From Hondaea fermentalgiana (lineage: Eukaryota > Sar > Bigyra > Thraustochytrida > Thraustochytriidae): DNA of 43,087 bases. Below are positions 35,476 through 43,087 of the stretch, piece by piece. Each line of letters begins with the position of its first letter. Position 1 is the stretch's first letter. The translations under genes were made by a program, and so were the position numbers. A model generated the notes under the pieces. That model had not been told where the DNA came from. It saw nothing but the letters and a program-made list of their open reading frames with translations, and ran no database searches. The stretch covers positions 355,821 through 398,907 of the forward strand of contig NPFB01000084.1 in the NCBI GenBank assembly GCA_014084085.1. The letters run 5' to 3'.

Positions 35476-36693
35476 CTTGCTTCTTCGTAGAAACTCGCTT
35501 CGCCCCGCCTCGCCTCGCCGCGCCGTGTCCTGCGCTTGCGCTCGCGCCCGCGTCCGCTCGGGTCTGCTCTGCTGCTTGCTCGCTCAAGCCGCTCTGTCTT
35601 GGTAAGCGGAATGGATGTCCCCCGTAATCCAAGCTTGGGCACGGACCAAGTTACAGCGCGGACATCGAAATCCGCCGAGCGAGGTCATGAAAGACCCAAA
35701 TGTCAAAGCATCCATTCACTGGCACCTAGCAGGCTGCAGCTGCCATATTTGCCTCCAGCTGATGACAATGAGTCGCAGCGTGTCGCACGCAGCAGCTTAT
35801 CGAATACATAAGCAAGGCGGGCGAAGGCAGGGCAGCAAAGAGCAAGGGAACAGAGAGTAGAGGGAGCCAAAAGTAAGGCAACCAAGAGCGCCCGACCCGC
35901 ACCGAAAGGTTCCGGGAGGAGGTGCGCAAGAATGGCAGTGGCATGTCGATTGGCGCGGCAGACATTGCAAATTGCTGCACTGGTGCGGACGGAGGCGTTT
36001 CCTGCTCGCAAGATGACCAACCGGAGAAACGCCCGAGAAGTCGATCGCTCCAGGACGGGAGAAAATTTTTCTTGCCAACCGTTCTGTAATTCGTCATAAA
36101 GATCGTGTCCTTTTTCGCTGCTCTCTCTCTCCCTCTTTCTACTTCTTGGTGTTTCAAAATGCATGCGCTTTTCGGATTTTCGATGCCACTAAAGGACAGG
36201 GCTGATGTCGATGGGTTTGTTTTCGTTACGCATAATGAGTCAGACACTTTCCCGTGAGCGAGACGTCAATCCGAAACTCCGAGTCGTCTTGCCTCGCTTT
36301 CTTCATTCTTCCTTGGGCACCCTTTCTTGACGTTTTGCTCACGAGCTCTTCAAGGATCTCTTCCCTACTCACGAGCTCTTCGAGAGTCTCTTCTCTGCAG
36401 CTGTTTCGCGATTCGACGGTCGAACGTGACTCTCATTGCTCTTCACACAGAAAGGAAAGATCCGCTCAAGCCTCTCATCCTATTTCTTTTTTATCATGCT
36501 GACTGCCCCGCTTGTTCTCTCTCTGCATACTCCATCGCGTGCGCTGTTACCGCAGTGCCGTTTTCTGGATGGCTCACGCGAGGCTCGGAGAGCCTATTCT
36601 GCAGCACAGATGCCGCTTCCCGAGCTGACCCAGATATTAGACCCAGGTCAAAAGCAAAGCCAGAACGCGCGGCGACGACAACACGTCGGAAGC
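35476..36693. promoter_or_regulatory. 1.2-kb divergent promoter region
   Basis: The spacer between the minus-strand NMO gene and the plus-strand signal-anchored protein. It contains a CACGAGCTCTTC repeat (about 36340-36385, two copies of an approximately 30-bp unit) and a pyrimidine-rich stretch. The downstream protein's frame is open through 36436-36693 with ATGs at 36496 and 36610, so its start is not fully certain. No RNA gene was recognised. Confidence 0.5.
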
Positions 36694-38016
36694 ATGTACG
36701 GCGCCGTGGAGGCGAACGGCGGCGGGGGTGGGGCAGGGCCCGCGTACGGGACGCGGCGCACGTGCGGATCGCGCGCGCTCGCGGGCTTCGTGCTGCTTGT
36801 GGCTGCGTCGGTGGCGCTGGTCGTTTGGAGCCTCCAAGGAAACCACCAGCAGCAGCACAGCACGGACGTCAACCTTGACGTGGACGAGCCGCTGACGAAC
36901 GCGCGGGCGAAACACCACAAGAATGAAGACAAGGGCCTGCGCGCGCGCTTCCCGCTGCCGGCAGGGCACCAAAAGGATTGCGCCGCGGAAGATTTCGTCG
37001 GCACCACTCTAAAACTGATCAAGGAGACCAACTTCGTGAATGCCATGCTCAACTCGGGCTTTAATGCCGAGATTCTCGACAAGTTCGAGGCGAGCGACAT
37101 CATCGGCTTCCACAATGACGACAAGTTTCTCGTCGTCTTTGACAACAGCTTTCAGATCGGTCTCGTGCGTCGCCATGGCTTGAATCCGGGCGCGGAGCAC
37201 ACGCCCTTTGACGAGAACAAGCTCCTGGATTGGCCCGTCGACGCTGACGGCGACTCACAGTTCGAAGCCATCACGTACAACCAGTCTGCTGGTACCTTTC
37301 TCATTTTCGAAGAAACCTACCAGGACGCCACGGATGACGACGATGATACGGACAGCTCGCATTCGCGTGCGCACGAGGTCCGAATTTCGGACGATGAGCA
37401 ACTTGAACACGTGCGTGTGTGTGACGTGGACTATGCTTTCTCGCACGACAACAAGGGCATCGAAGGCGCTTCCGTTATTGAGCTTCATGGCCAATCCTAC
37501 GTCCTGGCGCTCTGCGAAGGTAACTATTGCGACGGCGGCGATCGGGGCCGCGAGCCTGGCAATGGTCGTATGCTTCTTCTTGAGCGCCGTATCGGCAGCG
37601 ATAATTCCACAGGGGACGACAAACACGAGGACGCCTGTGTCTACGAGGTCAAGCAAGTGATCAAGCTGCCTGAAAGCGTTGCCTTCATGGACTACTCCTC
37701 GCTTTCGGTGTACGAGAACCGCAAACTTGTCATCACCAGCCAGGAAAACGCAGCCGTATGGATTGCGGACATCGAGCCTGTTTCGCAAGAGGAGAGCGAC
37801 GCAGGCAGCGACCTCTTGCGCTTCCAGAATGGCCGCATCCTTGATTTCCCGCGCAACGACCTTTGCGAAATCATTTACTGCAACATTGAAGGCGCTTACT
37901 TTTTGCAGGACGACATCATCGTCACCGTGAGCGACGCCATGAAATCCAAGGCCCGCCAGCCCTTTGTGTGCCGTACCAAGGGCCAGAGCATTCACGTTTT
38001 CCTTGTGCCCGAGTAG
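36694..38016 (+). CDS. signal-anchored extracytoplasmic protein of unknown function
   Basis: A 440-residue protein. A short Gly-rich cytosolic tail is followed by a hydrophobic segment (about 28-46, LAGFVLLVAASVALVVWSL), which predicts a type II membrane protein with a large lumenal or external part. The rest is rich in beta-strand patterns: IGFHNDDKFLVVFDNSFQIG, FEAITYNQSAGTFLIFEETY, CDVDYAFSHDNKGIEGASVI, LALCEGNYCDGG, VYENRKLVITSQENAAVWI and LCEIIYCNIEGAYFLQDDIIV. This suggests a beta-propeller. Paired Cys (LCEGNYC, CEIIYC) and NxS/T sites fit the secretory pathway. I know no characterised protein with this sequence, and similarity to SdiA-regulated/YjiK-like propellers is only a guess. The start could also be the ATG at 36496 (MLTAPLVLSL) or 36610; 36694 gives the cleanest topology. 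Confidence 0.7.
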   Translation: MYGAVEANGGGGGAGPAYGTRRTCGSRALAGFVLLVAASVALVVWSLQGNHQQQHSTDVNLDVDEPLTNARAKHHKNEDKGLRARFPLPAGHQKDCAAEDFVGTTLKLIKETNFVNAMLNSGFNAEILDKFEASDIIGFHNDDKFLVVFDNSFQIGLVRRHGLNPGAEHTPFDENKLLDWPVDADGDSQFEAITYNQSAGTFLIFEETYQDATDDDDDTDSSHSRAHEVRISDDEQLEHVRVCDVDYAFSHDNKGIEGASVIELHGQSYVLALCEGNYCDGGDRGREPGNGRMLLLERRIGSDNSTGDDKHEDACVYEVKQVIKLPESVAFMDYSSLSVYENRKLVITSQENAAVWIADIEPVSQEESDAGSDLLRFQNGRILDFPRNDLCEIIYCNIEGAYFLQDDIIVTVSDAMKSKARQPFVCRTKGQSIHVFLVPE

Positions 38017-38435
38017 TGGCATTTTCAGATCTTCATTCACCAAACACAACATGACAGGACATAACCAAAACATGAACATGAAGTCTCGATTGTGAGCTCG
38101 CGTGAGATCTTCACACGAGCACCTTTTGCGTCGCCACCTTGCGCTCTCGGTTTCTTTCTCATCATGGCTTGCTAATGAATCGATTGCTCGTTGGCAAGCC
38201 TCCATGACAGGTAAGGTAGAAGACAAAGTCAAAAAGTCTCAGACTCGACTCGGGTCGACAAATCACGCCGGGCAAACGTTGAGCGAGGAAAGAGAGTCTC
38301 AATTCTGCCATCGGGCCAGGACATTGGCAGCGCTGCGTGTGATTTTGCGCGCGCGCGCCGCGAGGACTCAGCCCTCAAAGGCAGCAGGCCGTCGTCGACG
38401 TCTTGTGGGAAACGGAGAGGTAATCAATCGCCACC
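38017..38435. promoter_or_regulatory. 419-bp spacer and promoter of the neuferricin-like gene
   Basis: The spacer lies between genes in the same direction. It has a CT-rich stretch near 38140-38165 and a GC-rich run (GCGCGCGCGCC) near 38347. Nothing else was recognised. Confidence 0.45.
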
Positions 38436-38472
38436 ATGGCCAAGGAAGAGTCCTCAGCGGCCGAAGCGGTGC

Positions 38473-38503
<31 letters not shown>

Positions 38504-39266
38504 GACGCAGTCGGCAGCTGCCAACGCGGAGTCGCGCAGGCTATGGTCCGCGCTTATCGCGTACATCGTCGGAGGACTTGCTCTGGCCATGGTAGTGGCC
38601 ATGTTCGAAACAAGTGAACACATGTTTTCAGAAGAAGAACTCGCCAAGTTCGACGGCGTGGCCACGCCCGGGAAGCGCTATCTCGCTGTGTTGGGGGAAG
38701 TCTTCGACGTGAGTTCTGGAGAATACTATACGGGAAGTGGTGGGTACGGCTACTTTGTTGGCAAGGACGCATCCCGCTCCTTTGCCACGGGCGAGTTCTC
38801 CGGCCCCGCCCGTGACGACATCCTCGACTTGAACGCGGGCGATGTCCAGGGCATCGTGCAATGGCGTGACTTTTACCGCTCGCACAAAGACTACTCGTTC
38901 AAGGGCAAGCTTGTAGGTCGATTCTATGACCCGATGGGCCAGCCGACGCTAGAGATCGAAAAGATTCAGGCCATAATCGCCGACGAGGAAGAGGCCGCAG
39001 CCGCACGGGCGGCTTCAAAGTTGCAGTATCCTTTATGCAACAGCCGTTGGACCCAGGCTGAAGGCTACGAGGTATGGTGCACAAATTCCTTGCAAACGAA
39101 TTTTGAGGCCAAGCGCCTCGTACCACGTCTCATCTTCGATCCTACCACGCACAAGGAGCGGTGCGGCTGCGTCGAGCTTGACGAGGCGGTGCAGGACACG
39201 AACAAATTCAAGACCTATGATAAGTGCAACGCCAAGGCACAACGCTGCAAGTTTTCCAAAAAGTGA
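38436..39266 (+). CDS. neuferricin-like membrane-associated cytochrome b5-domain protein
   Basis: A 276-residue MAPR-family protein (neuferricin/CYB5D2 type), which binds haem through a cytochrome b5-like fold at the ER or secretory membranes. A poly-Ala N terminus (about 11-30, GCA repeats) precedes a transmembrane helix (about 36-56). The b5-like domain (about 62-165) has FSEEELAKFDG, YLAVLGEVFDVSSGEYYTG, GYGYFVGKDASRSFATGEF and WRDFYRSHKDYSFKGKLVGRFY. The C-terminal part has six Cys (201, 215, 243, 245, 264, 271), including the CNSRW and CGCVELDE stretches seen in neuferricins. Haem is bound in this family by a Tyr, not by the two His of true b5. The ATG at 38436 has a strong context (ccaccATGg). 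The function in protists is not established. Confidence 0.88.
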
Positions 39267-39569
39267 ATGGCGAAAGTATGATAGGTCCTAGTTGAAAAAA
39301 GCGGACGGCGTGCATGCGTTGCGCGAATGCATGCGCGTCGTTGTTTCGATGACAATAATTTCCGACGGGTCAGAAACAAATGAAAAAGCAGCGCGCTCTG
39401 CTCGATTAAAAAGAAAAATACGGACGATCAAGTCGCAATGCTCCAGAGCTCATAGAAACTCGATGAATGGATGGTGATAACCCCCGAAAGATGAAAAGTT
39501 CTAGAAAAAAAATTGCATAAAAACGTCGAGTCCATCCATACACGCAAAACACAGAAAGACAACAAACGA
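39267..39569. other. convergent 3' spacer between neuferricin-like and PH-filamin genes
   Basis: A 303-bp A/T-richer spacer with CATGCATGCG-like alternation near 39310-39335. It would contain both 3' UTRs. No other feature was seen. Confidence 0.5.
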
Positions 39570-42500
39570 CTACATGGCCTCGGCCTTGTCTTCCTGAATC
39601 TCAGAAAGCTTGACGGGGTCTGCGAGACCCCACATAGTGAGGAGCACGTTGACCTTGGAAAGATCCGTCGAGTACAGATGGGCAAACATGGGCTTCGACA
39701 GCGAGTGGACCGCAATCTGGGCCAGAGTTTCGACAAAAGACCCGTACGAGAGCGAGCTCACGTTGGACTTGCGCGTCACCGACGTGTACAGGTCACGAAT
39801 CTCCTTGCGCGAGATAAATGTCGGTGTCACGTCATAGTCTTGGGTAAGCTGGATCATGTCGGAGAGCTGCACAGCGTTCGTGCCGCCGAGCTGCTTGTAA
39901 AACTCAAATACTCTCGAAAGGACCACGGCGTGTTTGTCAAACAAGTTGATCATCTGCTTGCTGAGCAGCGGCGCCCCTTCGCGCTGCGACTGCTTTTGCG
40001 GGTGTTCCTTGCCAAGACTCGACGCCTTGTGGACGCCAGGTTCGCCGGGCCTCGCGTTTTTCCGACTTCCAGGAATAGCACGCTGTTGCGGATCATTCTC
40101 GCGGCCTAGCGCGCTCGGCCGTCTGCGACGCGAATGCTGTGAGGCGCCCTCCATATCGTCATAGGCGCCTTCCGGGTGACCCGCGCCCCTGGAAGCGCGC
40201 GAGGTGGCGCGAGCTTGCTCCACGAGACTTTCCGAGTCGGCTTGCACGCTCTGACGGATGCTTGCCATGTGGCGCACCTTTTCGTCCAAGAGCTGACGCG
40301 ACTCGTCGATTTCGCGGCGCGCACGGAGGAGGTCCTCCTTTTCGCGCTCAATTTCCCGGGCCCGCTCCTCGAGGGATTCGCGCACGAGCGGGGCCTCGTC
40401 GGCGTGCGGCGACCACGGCCCATTGCTGGCGGCCCCGCCGCCGTATGAGCGCGCCGTCGGGCCGCCTCCGTACATGGACGAGCCCACCGAGGCGGACGAA
40501 GAGGCAGCAAACCCATGGTACGGCTCGTCCTGGGGCCCTCCCATGGGCGGCGCGGGGTTGAAGATGGGGAAATAGCTCGAGACGGGAGCATACTGCTGCG
40601 TGAGTGCCTGCGACGGCTGCGACGCCGCGGACGAGGCTGACGGGGCGCGCTGCTGTCTGCTCGGGTCGTTCGGTACGCCGTTACCATGCATTTCGATGAC
40701 ACCGCTATTGGATCCCGTCTGCACATGCGAAGAAGCACGAGTGCCGTCGCGTGGTTCCGAGCCAGCAGTGGAACCGACAATGGACAAGGGACCACCGCTC
40801 GTGCCATTGGGCACGCCGTTTTCGATGGCGGGCGGCGCATGCTCTTCCGGGCCAGCGCCTGGGAGTCGCAAGAGTCCGCTTTCCTTGAGCATTTTCGAAA
40901 AGGTAATGAACGGATTCACGTCATTCTGCGGGTGCCGTCCTTCGGCGCGCTCGCGGAGTAGCTTGTTAAACTCTGATGCCGTGTAGGCGGCCGCAATGTC
41001 CTCGGCACTCAGCGAAGCTGCGACACCCGGCCGAAAGGGGCTCCCCTGGATGTCCCGAAGCGGCTCGATGTTGCTGCGACCGTCGTCAAGTTGTACGCGG
41101 ACTTCAGCGCTAAGATCTTCGCCGCCCGCCTGCTTGTTAATGAGGTCCGTGCGCGACATCTTCACCGTATACGTGACGCGAAGCGTGCCGTCACCGTTGT
41201 CCTTGACGTCCTGCAGCTCGAGCGGCTCGCCCAGCGTCACAGTGAACTCGCGTCCGCCATCGAGTGTGACGGGCTCGTCGAACTCATTACGTGCCACAAT
41301 TGTGAACTCGTTGGTTTGGTCAATTACGGCGCAAAGAAGCCCTAGACCATCTGCCGTGCAGTGACTCGTGGCCACGGGAGCGGGCAGGATCTTGGGGTGG
41401 TACGGTGATCCGTAAATATCGTATCCGGCGAGCATGATGGTGAGCTCGTACTCGCCCAGACGGGAGGGCACGTATTCACAGGAAAAGGTTCCGTCCTGAT
41501 TATCGACCACATTCAGGTCATAGTGAAGATCCTGGCTCTCGAGGACGACGGATGGCAGTTGCCGCACAATTTCGAGGGGCTCGCCAAACTCATCGCGAGC
41601 CTGGATGGTGAAATGGGAAGGAATTCCAATTTGGCCTTCATGGAGACCGCGGCCGTAGGCTGTCCAATTTTGCGCCTCGTCCCAGCGACGCGTCGCCTCC
41701 TCGGGGTCGATTTCAGGCGCTACGCTCGGGTCCTTGACGGTCGGGTTCGTCATGGAGTGGTCCTCGCGCGCCTGCTCCAAAAGTGCCAGCTTCAAGACCC
41801 ATTCGCTGGCCTCCTCTGGCGACGTGGCGGCGAACTCGTACGTGCGCTGCCGTGATGGGTCTTGCGGATTACGCTCAACGAGGTGAAATTCGTTTTCCCA
41901 ACGGATGGCAGAATTTTTGTGGCGACGCTCGGGGACAGGATGGACAACCTGCGTGTGAAGCAGATCGATTTGGCCCTTGAGGGATTGATCCTTGTAGTAC
42001 AGGAGCTTGACGCGGCGTTTATCCATGCGAAAGTAGCGACGGTTCCAGTTTTTGCGGAATTCTCCGCGTTTCCAAAGCTCGCCCTCGATGACACATTCGT
42101 CGGGAACCTTGAACTTGGGGATGCGACCCTTTCTCTTGCGCTTGGTGGTCTTTTTCCCGCGTGCCTCTTCGTCCTCACCTTCTTCCCGCGCCCTTTGCAT
42201 TTCAACCGTCTGGTTCACCTCCATGTCCATTTCTTCGAGTTTCATTTGCAACTCGTCAAAGTCCTGGTTCAGCTCATAGTCATCATAATCGAGGTCAGCC
42301 ATGGGGTCGCCATCCTGGTAGAGGTCGGGACGCGCGGAGGCCGTAAACCTGCGTTGGCGACTAGGGGCGTTCCTCCACTCGGCAGGGACGGGGTCCTCCT
42401 CTTCCTCTTCGGTGTCGTCTTTGCCGCGTCGCCCTCGCGCGCCCTGACGTGCGCCTCTTCCTCGTGCAGAAGCAGCGCGACTGGCGCCGCCGACGCTGTT

Positions 42501-42843
42501 GCGACCAAAGGCAGCTGCGCCGCCGCCAAGCGGACTCGCGCCGCCAAAGCGTGCAGACGTGCGCCTCGCAAAGGACTCCTCGCCTGCGCGGCCGAAGCCG
42601 CCCGGAGTCCGTGGTTTTTCCGAGGATGTGCCCCCACGAAGGTCGGGGCGTCGCATGCTGCCGGTCTGCTTGGCGGATCCTTCGAAGCCGCCTCCGCGAC
42701 GAGCACGTTCCGAGGCGAACTTGGCGGGGAGCTTCTGCTGCGGCGGCGTCTGCGGGCCTCCGCGAGGGCTACCGCCAAAATTGCGCGCGCTGTTGCCTCC
42801 GGCGCGCTGTCCATGTGGAGACTGCTGTTGTTGTTGCTGTTGC

Positions 42844-42875
<32 letters not shown>

Positions 42876-42998
42876 GGGATTACTGTTTTGCTGCTGCTGT
42901 TGAAACCCTTGCTGCTCGCCACCGGGCGCAGACTCCTCATCGAGGCCGCCACGCGCGCTGCTCTTGCCGCGCTTGAAGGGGCTCTTCAGGAACGCCAT
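39570..42998 (-). CDS. polyQ / PH domain / filamin-type repeat scaffold protein
   Basis: A 1142-residue protein without introns. A Gln tract (residues 41-59, mixed CAG/CAA) lies in a disordered Gly/Arg-rich N terminus, followed by an acidic helix (about 195-275). A PH domain spans about 301-411 (EGELWKRGEFRKNWNRRYF, VKLLYYKDQ, YEFAATSPEEASEWVLKL). Two filamin-type Ig repeats follow, about 437-540 (FTIQARDEFGEPL, DGTFSCEYVPSRLGEYEL, YGSPYHPKI) and 545-660 (FTIVARNEFDEPV, DGTLRVTYTVK, IQGSPFRPG). A low-complexity region leads to a coiled coil (about 874-920). A helical C-terminal module (about 1010-1130, VFEFYKQLGGTNAV then SYGSFVETLAQIAVHSL) occurs in protist cytoskeletal or ciliary proteins. 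The combination suggests a membrane-to-actin or ciliary scaffold. No actin-binding CH domain is seen. The ATG at 42998 opens the frame. Confidence 0.85.
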
Positions 42999-43065
42999 CC
43001 TCGCTTTCTCGCTTCTTCACCACCCCGACGGCGGTCCCTCGAACTAGCAGGCAAGCCAACGTCTC

Positions 43066-43087
43066 ACATCGCATCGCATCGCATCGC
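43066..43087. repeat. (CATCG)n microsatellite at the window edge
   Basis: More than four CATCG units run into the end of the window, about 70 bp upstream of the PH-filamin ATG. The full length is unknown because the window stops. Confidence 0.9.

Noticed and set aside
34567..35490. 307-codon plus-strand ORF antisense to the nitronate monooxygenase gene
   Set aside because: Shadow of the conserved minus-strand enzyme; no domain of its own.
37255..38232. 325-codon minus-strand ORF antisense to the signal-anchored protein
   Set aside because: No domain; composition matches a codon-biased shadow.
1..43087. tRNA, rRNA, CRISPR and bacterial operon signals
   Set aside because: No cloverleaf with a B-box, no rRNA stretch and no regular repeat-spacer array was seen; gene structure is eukaryotic.

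Overview
The window reads as nuclear DNA of a compact, intron-poor, GC-rich protist. I infer a stramenopile of the thraustochytrid/labyrinthulomycete type. The reasons are: long uninterrupted eukaryotic ORFs (one of 3540 codons), Kozak-like ATGs, cytosolic ribosomal proteins RPS23 and P2, a neuferricin-type cytochrome b5 protein, an SLC27/FATP-type acyl-CoA synthetase, an FVSHSW-type TIR-like protein common in protists, and a P2 tail unlike the animal/plant one. The genus cannot be fixed from the sequence alone. I see no tRNA, rRNA, CRISPR or bacterial operon structure.

Layout. 45-2094 (-): a decayed DDE transposase with two in-frame stops and a frameshift. 2747-3298 (+): an MDP1-like HAD phosphatase, preceded by a 4x12-bp tandem repeat. 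3563-14185 (-): a giant single-ORF protein that carries an N-terminal ubiquitin-interacting motif, about 14 SAM-like helical modules, two leucine-rich-repeat blocks and, at the C terminus, a domain that looks like the NEL (novel E3 ligase) domain otherwise known from bacterial type III effectors. 14186-15717: a low-complexity divergent promoter region. 15718-16896 (+): membrane-anchored alpha/beta hydrolase. 17190-19856 (+): TIR-like protein ending in a CaaX box. 20390-22333 (+): very-long-chain acyl-CoA synthetase. 22547-23896 (-): secreted purple acid phosphatase with a 62-bp tandem duplication upstream. 25226-26143 and 27140-28060 (+): tandem paralogous short-chain dehydrogenases. 29186-29713 (+): small secreted cysteine-containing protein. 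30077-32038 (+): class 3 lipase fused to a PX domain. 32432-32860 (-) and 33787-34131 (+): divergent RPS23 and P2 genes sharing a GC-rich region with a helically phased GCAAGTG array. 34474-35475 (-): nitronate monooxygenase-like flavoprotein. 36694-38016 (+): signal-anchored protein of unknown function. 38436-39266 (+): neuferricin-like protein. 39570-42998 (-): polyQ/PH/filamin-repeat scaffold.

The genes are independent eukaryotic transcription units, often divergent or convergent, not operons. A lipid theme recurs (acyl-CoA synthetase, two SDRs with similar hydrophobic N termini, a DAG-lipase-like enzyme with a phosphoinositide-binding domain, an alpha/beta hydrolase), but joint function is only an inference. 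The observation most worth following is the giant UIM-SAM-LRR-NEL protein: a bacterial-effector-style E3 ligase domain inside a large, apparently intact eukaryotic gene.
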